Source: Aselliscus stoliczkanus (lineage: Eukaryota; Chordata; Mammalia; Chiroptera; Hipposideridae). Taken from it: 64,000 nt of DNA. Location of the stretch: the NCBI GenBank assembly GCA_033961575.1, contig CM066740.1, positions 63,123,213 through 63,187,212 of the forward strand, read 5' to 3'. The notes below the pieces were generated by a model. The model was not told the origin of the DNA, made no database searches, and saw nothing but the letters and a program-made list of their open reading frames with translations. Shown here one piece after another: positions 11,096-20,539 of the stretch (position 1 is the first letter of the stretch; every line of letters starts with the position of its first letter). Position numbers and translations under genes: made by a program.

Positions 11096-11815
11096 TGTTT
11101 ATTAGTTTCAGTGTACAACACAATGCAATAGTTATACTCTTTACCCCCCAAAGTGACAACCCCCTCCCCCAGTTCGCCACCCAACTCCCCCACCATATCA
11201 TACATATCTATCACAATTCCCCTGACTCCCCTCCACAGTATACTCCACATCCGGTGACCATCCACATATTCCATTACAGTTGGCATACAATACTATACAA
11301 CATCAGCTTCAGGTATACAGTGCAGTGATCAAGCCTCTACTCCATCCATGAAGTGGTCTCCCTAACAAGACATGTGACTCTCTGACATGCCACAAAATTT
11401 TTACATTATTATATTCCTCGAACTGTGTTTCATATCTCTGTGGCAATATTGTAGTTGTCTATTTATGCTGTCTAATCCCTTCCCCTTTCCCCCCATCTCT
11501 ACCCCCTTCCCAACTAGCAACCCTCAGTTTTTCCTCTACATCTACAAGTCCGTTTACTTTGATCGTTCACTCAGTTCTTCAGACTCCACACACAAGTGAG
11601 ATCACATGGTACTTGTCCTTCTCCAACTGACTTATTTCACACAACATAATAGTCTCTTCACAACGTTATCAATTATATTCCCAGAACTGCCCCCATATCC
11701 CTGTGGCAACATTGTAGTCCCATCTACACTGTCCAAAACCTTCCCCCTCTCCCTCTTCCCCACTCCCTCTCAGCCAGCAACCATCAGTTTTTCCTTTATA
11801 TCTGCTTGATATGAC
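11096..11815 (-). repeat. Repetitive 3' UTR of the inner L1
   Basis: Cytosine-rich segments with the phrases GTGGCAATATTGTAG and AGCAACCCTCAGTTTTTCCT recur. The block at 11412-11545 is repeated in diverged form at 11676-11808, a period of about 264 bp. The outer L1 3' UTR has similar but simpler text (for example 10640-10870). Confidence 0.65.
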
Positions 11816-12380
11816 TTCAATCTTCTTAAATTTACTGAGACGTGTTTTGTGGCCTAACATGGTCTATCTTGGAAAATGTCGCATGTGTACTTGAGAAGAA
11901 TGTATATTTTGTTTCATCAGGGTGAAATGCTCTAAAAATATCAACGAACTCCAGCTGGTCTAAAGTGTCATTTAAGGCTCCTCTTTCTGTGTTGATTTTC
12001 TGTCTAAAGGGTCTGTCCATTGGTGACAATGGTGTTGAAGTTCCCTACTATGATAGTGTTACTGTTGATCTCTGTCTTTATGTCTGTCAAAATCTGTTAT
12101 ATGTAATTAGGAGTTCCTATGTTCGGTGCATAGATGTTTATTAGGGTTATAGTGCCCTTCTTTGTCTTTTATTGTAGTCATTTTAAAGTCTATTTTGTCC
12201 AAAATAAGTATTGCTACTCCAGCTTTTTCTTTTCTCATTTCCATTTGCATGAAATATCTTATTCCATCTGTAAACAACATATACATGTGTCCTATTCTCT
12301 TATCCACTCAGCCACTCTCTGTCTTTTGATTGCAGCATTTAGCCCATTCACATTTAAAATGATTATTGATAGGTGCATAT
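11815..12380 (-). pseudogene. L1 ORF2 N-terminal (endonuclease) remnant, inner L1
   Basis: Minus-strand translation gives L1 endonuclease-domain phrases in order: NVNGLNAAIKRQRVAEWIR, then KAGVAILILDKIDFK, INIYAPNIG, ALNDTLDQLEF and YTFFSSTHATFSKIDH, then LGHKTRLSKFKKIEVI. ORF2p normally has about 1275 residues (endonuclease, reverse transcriptase, cysteine-rich end). Here it stops after roughly the first 240 and runs directly into 3' UTR text at about 11815. A deletion near 12290 and several frameshifts also break it, so it makes no functional enzyme. Confidence 0.85.
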
Positions 12381-12439
12381 GGATTGCCATTTTGTTATTT
12401 GTATTCCTGGTCTCCCTGGGTTAGTTTGTTTACCCCTTT

Positions 12440-13322
12440 CTTTTGTTTAAAAAGCCCTTTTAATATTTCTTGCAATGCTGGCTTGGTGGTAATGAATTCC
12501 TTAAGCTTATTCTTTTCTGAGAAGCTCTTTATTTCTCCTTCAATTTTAAGTGATAGCCGTGCTGGGTAGAGCAATCTTGGTTGTAGGCCTTTATTTTGTG
12601 TCATTTTGAATATCTCCTGCCACTCCCTTCTGGCCTGCAGAGTTTCTGTAGACAAGTCAGCTGTTAGTCTAACAGGAGTTTCTTGTATGTAACCTGCTGT
12701 CTTTCTCTTGCAGCCTCTAGGATTCTGTCTCTGTCTTTAACCTTTGCCATTTTAACTATGATGTGTCTTGGTGTGGACCTGTTTGGGTTCAGCTTGTTTG
12801 GAACCCTCTGCACTTCCTGGGCATGTATGTTGATTTCCTTCACCAGGGTAGGGAAGTTTTCAGTCATTATTTTTTCAAATACATTCTAGACCCCTTGCTT
12901 CTTCTCTTCTCCTTCTGGTATTCCTATGAGTCGAAGGTGGTTTTGTGTCACCTTGTCCCATAGGGCTCTTAAACTATTTTCATTGTTTTTTATTCTTTGG
13001 TCTTTTTGCTGTGCCAACTGGGTGATTTCTGCTATTTTATCTTCCAAATTGCTGATCCGCTCCTCTGCTTTATCTACTCTACTGGTGATTCCTTCGAGTG
13101 TGTTCTTCATTTCAGTTATTGTATTCTTTAGTTCTAACAGGTTGTTGTTTTTTTTTTGGTTTCCCTATCCTTCTTCATGTCCTCGCTAAGTTCCTTAAAC
13201 ATTCTTATCATCAGTGTTCTAAACTCTGTCTCTGAAAGGTTGGATTGCTCTGTTTCATTTGGTTCCATTACTAGAGGTTTCTTCTGATCTTTTACTTGTG
13301 ACATGTTTCTTTGTTTCCCCAT
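12440..13322 (-). pseudogene. L1 ORF1 remnant, inner L1
   Basis: ORF1p is the RNA-binding chaperone of the L1 particle. The likely start is MGKQRNMSQ at 13322. A coiled-coil segment follows around 13110-12960 (VDKAEERISNLEDKIAEI), then the RRM phrase TPRHIIVKMAKVKDRDRIL near 12770, and the C-terminal phrases QARREWQEIFK and KEFITTKPALQEILKGL near 12620-12460. The reading frame changes at least three times between these blocks, so no full-length protein is made. All three domains are visible and length is close to the usual 330-370 residues. Confidence 0.88.
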
Positions 13323-14443
13323 TCTGGCTGTCGCTCTGGGATTGCTTTGATGTATTAGATAGATCAGCAGGAGAGCCCTGGCTGGATCATGCAGGCACAC
13401 AGCTCATGGCCCAACACTCCCAGGAAAACTCCCAGTCTCAGCCTGTCCCAATCAGCCAGTCGCAGATCAGGCTGAGCAGCCCAACAAACAATCACCAGCC
13501 TGGCAACTCTGTAAGTGCAATGCGGAGAGCCGGGACCCGAGGCGGCTCCCGCACTCCTGCGTCTCAGTGAGCAGCCTGTTGGAGCCAGAGCACGCCTACC
13601 AGGCGTTTCCCTGGCAATGCAGCACAAGCCGAACGGAGGATGGGGATCCGAGTCGGCTCGAGCACTCCCTGGTCTCAGTGAGCAGCCTGTTGGAGACGGA
13701 GGGCACCTGCCCAGAGTTTCCCTGGCAACGCAGTATAAGCCGGGTGGAGGGTGGGGATCCAAGGCCGCATGCGCGCGTGCACGCACACACGCACTTCTGC
13801 ACCAATTCCACCAGACCAATGAGGTCTCGGACCTGATCCTCCGTGGGAGGGCCCAAGCCTGACAAAATGGCGCCCTCCTTACACCACTTGCGTGCAGGCT
13901 CCACACCACGGGAGCAATAGTCCAAAAACCTCAGCCCCTGCACCAAAGGTGCTCAGTTCAGTCCATCCCCGCAGGCTCCCGGGTCCGGCTCACACAGCCA
14001 CTCCCTCCAACAGGAAGCAGGTAAGTGCTCCCTGGCGAGCAACCCCGGGCACAGGCCCCACTGATTCTCCAGCTGCTCTCAGCCTCACTGAGCTGAGCAA
14101 AGAGTCCTCAGTAATTTACTGCCGGCTATCTTAGAACTCCTCTTCCCGGCAAAGGAACTCTGGGCTGGTGAGCTTGGAGTGCAGCCGGAGGGTCTCTCCC
14201 CCAACCGGAGAAGCCTCCCCACAGCTGGACCTCCCTCATGGGGCTTCACCCTCTCTCGTCTCTGCCCGTCCTACCAGACCTGACACAGCCTCCTCTTTAA
14301 GTTCTTCATTTCGTGGATCTGTTCATCTAGTGTTCCGGGGACCCTCAGGGTTGAATGCTGTATTATTTGTTTGTAATTTTGGTGTGATCCTGGGAGGCAG
14401 TTAGCACAGCGTCTGTCTATTGCGCCATTTTACCAAAAGTCTC
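13323..14443 (-). promoter_or_regulatory. 5' UTR and internal promoter of the inner L1
   Basis: This is a GC- and CpG-rich block of about 1.1 kb upstream of ORF1, ending at the L1 5' terminus, where AAAATGGCGC resembles the YY1 site of other L1 promoters. L1 5' UTRs carry a sense RNA polymerase II promoter and often an antisense one. A tandem repeat lies inside. Whether it is active cannot be told. Confidence 0.7.
13561..13790 (-). repeat. Tandem 111-bp units in the L1 5' UTR
   Basis: The phrase GTCTCAGTGAGCAGCCTGTT begins at 13561 and again at 13672, each followed by TTTCCCTGGCAA and GGGGATCC. A partial unit precedes them (about 13518-13560). Rodent L1 promoters are built from tandem monomers in a similar way. 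Confidence 0.8.
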
Positions 14444-14719
14444 CCAATTTGTACTTTTTAATCCCTTCATTTTTTTCACCCTTTCCCCAACCCCCTCCCA
14501 TCTATCACCCCAACAAATCCAGAATCCGTCTGATACCATACATAGTTATTACAATACTGTTGACTATATTCCTTATGCTATACCCTACATCCACATGACT
14601 ACTTTGTAACAACCAATTTGTACTTCTTAATCTCTTCCCCCTTTTTCTATCCACATCCCCAACCCCTTGCCCAACTGGCAACTATCAAATGTTTTCTGTA
14701 TCTATGAGTTTGTTTCTGT

Positions 14720-15055
14720 TTTGTCTGTTAATTTTTTGTTCTTAGATTCCACATATAAGTGAAATTGCATTGTGTCTGTCTTTCTCTGTGTGATATACTC
14801 CACTCCACTCAGCAGGTACCCTCCAGGTCCATCTACGCCACTGCAGATGACAAGAACCCAGTTCCTTCCCTGGCTGAGCAATATTCCATTGTATATATGT
14901 ACCATCTCCTCTTTATCCATTCATCCATCCACAGACATCCAGGCTGCCTCCACATCTTGGCCGTTAAACAGTGCTGCAATGAATATATGAAGGCACATAT
15001 AGCATTTTGGGATTCTTTGGATAAGTACCCTGAAGTGGGATTACTAGGTCCTTCT
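14720..15055 (-). pseudogene. L1 ORF2 C-terminal remnant, outer L1
   Basis: Minus-strand translation shows the familiar L1 ORF2 end: SGYLSKESQNA, then TAKMWRQPGCLWMDEWIK and RRWYIYTMEYCSA. It is fused in frame to the endonuclease-domain phrase KIDFKTKAITIDKEG from 15100-15055. About 1000 residues containing the whole reverse transcriptase are therefore missing at a single junction. Confidence 0.85.
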
Positions 15056-15059
15056 TTGT

Positions 15060-15520
15060 CTATTGTTATAGCCTTTGTTTTAAAGTCTATTTTGTTTGGT
15101 ATAAGTATTGCTACTCCAGCTTTTTTGTTCGTTTGTTTGTTTTTTTCATTTCCATTTTCATGAAATATATTTTTCCATTCCTTTACTTTTGATCTGTGTG
15201 TATCTTTCAATATGCAGTGAGTCACTTGTAGGTAGCATATGTAAGGACTTTATTTTATTGGGGAACAGTGTGAATTTCCAGGACTCCATCAGCTCCAAAT
15301 CAAGTAGTTGTTTCAATCTAGGTGTGAAGGGCACAACTCAATGGCCCATGTGGGGATTGAACCAGCAAACTTGGTGTTATGAGCACTGTACTCTAACCAA
15401 CTGAGCTAACCGGCTGCCCCAGGGTTTTGTTTTCTTATCTGTCTCAGCCTTCTATGTCTTTTGATTGGCACATTTAATCTATTTACATTGAAAGCAATTG
15501 TTGGTAGATATGTAGCTATT
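15060..15520 (-). pseudogene. L1 ORF2 N-terminal remnant, outer L1
   Basis: The minus-strand phrases NVNRLNVPIKRHR (near 15480), KDTHRSKVKEWKNIFHENGN and KKAGVAILIPNKIDF (15200-15090) mark the start of the ORF2 endonuclease domain. A VES-like SINE interrupts it at 15245-15422 and the ORF2 deletion ends it near 15055. Confidence 0.82.
15245..15422 (-). mobile_element. VES-like tRNA-derived SINE
   Basis: Its minus strand starts GGGGCAGCCGGTTAGCTCAG and continues TTGGTTAGAGTACAG (A-box), then GGTTCAATCCCCACATGGGCC (B-box region) and TGTGCCCTTCACACCTAG. This is the layout of the VES family of bats, derived from a tRNA. Exact ends and target duplication are not clear. It breaks the outer L1 ORF2, so it is younger than that L1. 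Confidence 0.75.
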
Positions 15521-15559
15521 TTATTATTCATAATTTTGATTATTTTCTGTGTTAAAAAA

Positions 15560-16527
15560 GTCCCTCTAACATTTCTTGTAATATTGGTTTGGTGGTGATG
15601 AACTCCTTTAGCTTTTTCTTGTCTGCAAAGCTCTTTATCTGTCCTTCAATTCTGAATGATAGCTTTGCTGAGTAGAATAGTCTTGGTTGTAGGTCCTTAC
15701 TTTTCATCATGTTTAATATTTTGTGCTAATCCCTTCTGGCCTACAAAATTTCTGTTGATAAATCAGCTGAAAACCTTATAGGGGCTCCCTTATCAGTTAC
15801 CAGTTGCCTTTCTCTTGCTGCTTTTAGGATTCTCTCTTGGTCTTTTCCTTTTGCCATTTTAATTATAAAGTGTCTAGGTATGGGGCTGTTTGGGTTCATC
15901 CTGTTTGGGACTCTCTGCACTTCCAGGCTTTATATGTCTGGTTCCTGCTCCAGGTTAGGAAAGTTTTCAGTCATTATTTCTTCACATAGGTTCTCAATCC
16001 CTTGCTTTCTCTCTTCTCCTTCTGGAACCCCTATGATTTGAATGTTGTTAAGCTTGATGTTGTCCCAGAGGCCCCTTAAATTATCTTAATCTCTTTTTGG
16101 ATTATTTTTTCTTTTTGCTGTTCTGATTGGGTGTTTTCTTCTTATCTTCTAAATCGCTGATTCAATTTTCTGCTTCATCTAGTCCGCCGTTGATTCCCTC
16201 TAGCACATTCTTCATTTCAGTTATTGTTGGGCTGTTGGAAAAGTCATGACGCATTTTTGCAATGAAAAACATAGGAAAAATACATCATGACTTTTCCAAC
16301 AACCCAATATATTCTTCACTTCTAACTGGTTCTTTTTTAATGGTTTTCTATGTCCTTTTTAATGCTTGCTATCTCTTTATGGAAGTTCTCACTAAGTTCC
16401 TTGAGCATCCTTATAATCATTGCTTTGAACTCTGTCCCTGTAGGTTGCCTGCCTCCATTTAGTTTAGTTCTTTTTCTGGATTTTTCTCCTGTTCTTTCAT
16501 TTGGGACACATGTCTTTGTTTCCTCAT
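15560..16527 (-). pseudogene. L1 ORF1 remnant, outer L1
   Basis: The likely start is MRKQRHVSQMKEQEK at 16527. The minus strand continues collinearly with the inner L1 ORF1, including the coiled-coil part (about 16200-16090) and the C-terminal block (15700-15560), but with more frame breaks. The mariner MITE at 16227-16307 interrupts it. DNA similarity to the inner copy is obvious, for example TTCATTTCAGTTATTG in both. Confidence 0.82.
16227..16307. mobile_element. 81-bp mariner-type MITE
   Basis: It is an almost perfect palindrome that begins TTGGGCTGTTGGAAAAGTCA and ends with the complementary CATGACTTTTCCAACAACCCAA minus its last bases. TA follows at 16308-16309; the left copy appears as TG. 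The empty site can be read from the inner L1, which has the uninterrupted GTTATTGTATTCTT. The size is that of MADE1-type mariner miniatures, but with other termini. Confidence 0.9.
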
Positions 16528-16529
16528 TT

Positions 16530-18141
16530 TGGCTGCTTCTCTTTGTTTGTTTCTATGTATTAAGTCAATCTGCTGTATCTCCCAGTCTTGGCCAGGTGGC
16601 TTTATGTATAATATAGTAGGTGTTCTGTGAGGCTCAGTGGCAGTCTCTCTGGTCACCTGAGCTGGGTGCTCCAGGAGTGTCCCTTGTGTGGGTTAGTGTG
16701 CCCTCCTTATAGTTGAGCCTTGATTGCTATTGGCATATTAGTGGGTGAAATTGTCTCTCAAACTGACTGGCTATGGGGTTTTTCCAAGTCCACAGCTTAT
16801 GGGATGCTGTGTGGGAGGCTTACCCCACTGAGTAGGATTTGCCCCAGTGGGCTCTGGTGCCTGTTGAGACCACCCTTTGTGTGTTCACTTGTGGGACTCA
16901 TTGGACAATGTTCTGCTGTGGTTCTGGGGCCTCTTGGGAGAGGTTCTGGTGCAGGCACAGGTCACCCACTGCCTGGGATTGGCCAGTGGGTACCTGGTAG
17001 GAGCTACAAAATGATCTGCAGTTTTTCACTGCCTGTGGTAAATCTGGAGGTGCATGGGAGATGCCATGCTGTGAACAAAGGACTGCTGCCACCAGTACCA
17101 GGCCTGGGGTAAATTTACAAAAAGGCAGGACACCCAGAAGCCTGCTGCCACCAGCTGACTCCCTTAAGGTTCAGCCACTGATAAAGCCATGTGTGGTATG
17201 CTAGTTGTGTGATGCAGGGTCTTAGGGAGTCACTAGAGAGAGGGAAGAGCTGCAGGCAGCATGTTAATTAATGTAGACTCTGGTTTGGTGCCAGTGTTGA
17301 GCCTGGAGCTACTCAGCAAACATCTCAGAGCACACCGAGGCCAGTCGCTGCCCACCTGGGGCTCGTGAACTCTGATAGTTTTCCAAGAAAGAGTGCAATG
17401 CAGGAGGGGTTGGCTGCTAGTAGAGAAAGTGCTTCTAGTGGTTCATGAGATGGGTTCGGTTGGGTCCCAGCTGAGTCAGCAGGGCGCAGCGGAGCTCACA
17501 AGGCCAATCAGATTCAGATTTGGCTTGTGGGGGCAGGCTCAACACAAGAAAGACGGTGACCGCCCGCTGGCTGCATGGGAGGAGGACCTCTCATTGGGAA
17601 AATGCCAACTGTCCTCCAGTCCTCCCCTGAAGCCACACTCCTTAGTCTACCCCCTGTACGTCCCTGAGGCCCCGACTGACCATCCCTCTGCTGGATCCAG
17701 GGTGAGTGTCTATGAGTCTGTGTGCAGGCCCTTTAAGAGGACATCTGGGTTTCCGGCAGCCTTCCATCCCACTGGGATGGTCAGAATCCCCATTGTTTCT
17801 TACAGCCAGGTGTTGTGGGAGCTCCTCTTCCTGGCACCAGTACTCTAGGCTGGGGAGCCTGTTGTGGGGTTCTGGGGTCCCTTGCTCCTCAGGGGAACCT
17901 CCATGGCTGAGATATCCCTCCTGATTCTTAATCGCCACATGGAGATTTGGGGCTCATTCCGCATCTTGGCCCCTCCTACCAGTCTCGACAGGGCTTCTTT
18001 ATATTTTTGGTTATTGGACTTCTGTTTGGCTAAATTTCAGCTGGTTGTCCAGGTTGATTGTTTATAATTTAGGTGTAATTTTAATGCGTTCACAGACAGA
18101 CACAAGCAGTGTTTATCTACTCTGCCATCTTGGATCTCTCC
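16530..18141 (-). promoter_or_regulatory. 5' UTR of the outer L1
   Basis: This is a G/C-rich block of about 1.6 kb with no ORF1 homology that ends at the L1 5' terminus, AAGATGGCAGAG on the minus strand. Its right part (17700-18141) is homologous to the isolated fragment at 20095-20536. The ORFs within it are chance products. Confidence 0.75.
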
Positions 18142-18156
18142 GAAATTAATTTGATT

Positions 18157-20090
18157 TCGAGAGCCTGATTTTTTTCTGACTTCCTGATAGTGATCACTAG
18201 TGATCACGTAGAATGATGATCTCAATGTGTCCAAACAGGAGAAATTTTCAGGATAGCTGTGAAGAACTTCAAGAAAATTCAACATTTGGCTCTTATGCTG
18301 TTGAAAGAAATCATTATTGATTGTGGGTTTTTTTTGTTTTTTTTTTTTGTATGTGAACATTTTAATATTATAAAATGTAGTGCTGTGGAATTATTTGGGC
18401 CATAGAGAGCCAGACATGAAAGATCTTAGGTGCCCTGGAGACAGGGAGGGAAGACCAGGGCATATTGTGACAGGAAAAGAGGAGTTCCTCCTGCTAGCAG
18501 GTGAAGCCATCTTGGGGTAAAGTGAGATCAAGCTTTGTGTTGAAAATGCAGCTGTGAGACAGGGTTTGCTATTGGTTTGGTAAGGATCCTGTCATGAGCA
18601 AATTAAGAACAGGAGTGAGTGGGGGATGCTGTCCAGAACGAGAATAAGCGTTTGAGTTGCTCCTCTCCATCCTCTCCTCCCCTGGGAAGAGGGTGAAGAT
18701 TAAGTGCAAGGATGGAGAAGAAGAGGTTTGACTTCATTGCCAGTATTGAAAAATGAGACTTGACCTAGAAAGGTGTGTGCCCTGAAGAGTACTCTTGTGT
18801 TTGTTCCGCTTTTTGCCTTTCTTCCAAAGCCAGCCAAGGAGAACATGGGTGTCTCCTACTTCAAGAAGAGAGCAGCAAAGGAGGCCTTGTTGGAAGCCTT
18901 GTCAAAAAAGCAGTGGTATTTGCACTGTTTATTCCTTTGGTGGGAATGACCTTCCTTATCTTTGTACAGCAAACTCTGACTCATTTTACAAGGTCCAAAC
19001 CTCATGTTGGAAGACTTCCATGACTGGCCTGCCCTCTCCCACCCTGCCCTGTCCCACATGTTAAGCAGGCCGATAGGTTGCTTCATCTTTCTCCAGTGGC
19101 ATTTTGTACTACTAATTTAGTATATCTCACACCATATTATGATTAGGTTTTTTTGTTGACCACATGACCCAATGATATATTAATTTGTGTGTGTTTTTTT
19201 CCTGTCTTCTACTTCGTGAATCAGAAAGCATTAAGGCAAATAAAATAAGCTGTCACTGGGGCAGAGGGAGGTAGGGGACCTTATCTTAGAGTGCTGTGTA
19301 TTCAGAAGGGGTTGCCTTGCTGCAAGCACAGATAATCCAGCTTTCCCTTAGCTTGGTAGGGCAAGGCCCCAGAAGCTGCCCCTTCAATCCGCTTACCTAA
19401 AAACCTTGATATCTGTGTGCTTACAAAGTTCTATGAATCCATAATAAGCCAGTGTAGAGGTTCAGCTGTGTCCTTTGCAGACTGCTCTGCAGGCATAGCC
19501 TGAGTTGGAGATCATGCTCAGATGGCAGACCCTTCACAGGCAACCAACCCACTTTATGGGCCTGATGACCCCCGACCCGTGTTGTGTAAATAATAACCTT
19601 ATCCTCCTCCTGAAAAACAAATGGGATTAACAAGCTGTCAGTTTCCATTATTCTTAATGAAGTCATGCTGAGATGGTGTCTCCTCCCCAAAGGACATATT
19701 ATACATACTGCACAAAGGGAGAGTCATGCAATATGTGCAAAATTCTTGTGACACTTTTCTCTTTGTCTAGATAACATATGTACTAGTAAAATAGCCATTT
19801 TACTAGATATTTGAAAGGTGTCCACTACTTAGTGCCTCACATGAGGCAAAAACCTTGCGATTGGATGCATCTATTAGGCCTGTCACAAATAAGGTAAAGC
19901 ATATGATTGGAAGGTACTAGTAAACCCATCTTGTGGGCCTAAGGGAGGAGAGTTGTACCTGGGTGTCATCCAGGACTCACAGTATTCTTGTCCCTTTGGA
20001 AGCATTTTCTGATCATGCCAATGGCCATTGGAGGTAGGGTGGAGAGAAGCCCTTGTGTCTCTCTAACCAACTGAGCCATGCCTGCCAGGA
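18157..20090. other. No gene seen
   Basis: This is mixed unique sequence. Near 18900-19020 the phrase AAGGAGGCCTTGTTGGAAGCC resembles an L2 coding fossil, but weakly. The phrase CTCTAACCAACTGAGCCATG at 20058-20077 looks like the head of a VES-type SINE without its body. Confidence 0.4.
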
Positions 20091-20094
20091 GTCC

Positions 20095-20536
20095 GTCAGC
20101 GAGGAAGTCCATGTGCGGGCCCTTTAAGAGGATCACCTGGGACTACAGCCATCTTCTGTCTCACTCAGCCACAGTCTCCACTGGTTTTCACAGCCAGAAG
20201 TCATGGGGACTTCTCTTCCTGGCACTGGAACCCTGGGCTGGGGAGCCTGGTGTGGGGCTGGGAACCCTCGCTTCCCTGAGGGTGGGACCTCCGCAGCTGA
20301 GACATCCCTCTCGATTTTTAATAGTCATATGCAGGTGTGGACCAGCGTGTTCCATGTCTCTGCCCCTCCTTCCAGCCGCAAGGTGGCTTCTTCTGTATGT
20401 TCTGAGAGGTAGGATCAGTTCAACCAGACTTCAGATGATTCTCAATGATGATTGTTCTGTAGTTTCGTTGTAATTTTGATGTGGCCATGACGGAAGGTAA
20501 GCACAGCATCCATCTACTCCGCCATCTTGCTTGGAA
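20095..20536 (-). mobile_element. Isolated L1 5' UTR fragment
   Basis: It is homologous over its length to 17700-18141 of the outer L1: shared GGGCCCTTTAAGAGGA, CTCTTCCTGGCAC, GGCTGGGGAGCCTG and GAGACATCCCTC, ending CATCTACTCCGCCATCTTG. The minus-strand 5' terminus is therefore present, including AAGATGGCGG, but ORF1, ORF2 and the 3' end are absent. L1 copies normally lose the 5' end, so a copy of only the 5' end is unusual. Confidence 0.82.
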
Positions 20537-20539
20537 ATC

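Larger units (their letters stand above)
11096..14443 (-). mobile_element. Inner L1 retrotransposon, full ends, internal ORF2 deletion
   Basis: This is a younger L1 on the minus strand, inserted in the 3' UTR of the outer L1. The flanks are a perfect 16-bp direct repeat, CCAATTTGTACTTTTT (11080-11095 and 14444-14459). The 3' end shows as a T run at 11096. The 5' end at 14443 reads, on the minus strand, GAGACTTTTGGTAAAATGGC. It has a long 5' UTR with about 111-bp tandem units, a frameshifted ORF1, the first part of ORF2 (endonuclease region) and a repetitive 3' UTR. The ORF2 reverse-transcriptase and C-terminal parts are absent. It is 3348 bp long, with both termini present, so the deletion is internal rather than the usual 5' truncation. 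Confidence 0.88.
10617..18141 (-). mobile_element. Outer L1 retrotransposon, internally deleted and interrupted
   Basis: This is an L1 lying on the minus strand. Its 5' end is at 18141 (minus-strand reading GGAGAGATCCAAGATGGCAG, with a YY1-like AAGATGGC, as at many L1 starts) and its 3' end is at about 10617. The flanks GAAATTATTTTGATT (10602-10616) and GAAATTAATTTGATT (18142-18156) form a 15-bp target duplication with one mismatch. Order on the minus strand: 5' UTR 18141-16530, ORF1 remnant 16527-15560, ORF2 N-terminal part, a deletion near 15055, ORF2 C-terminal part, then 3' UTR split by the inner L1. Without the inner L1 (with one target copy), the SINE and the MITE, it is about 3.9 kb, well short of the usual 6-7 kb. 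Most of ORF2 is missing, so it cannot move itself. Confidence 0.85.

Noticed and set aside
12395..13400. Host gene with coiled-coil and RNA-binding domain
   Set aside because: The text is L1 ORF1, inside an element with target duplications, and frameshifted.
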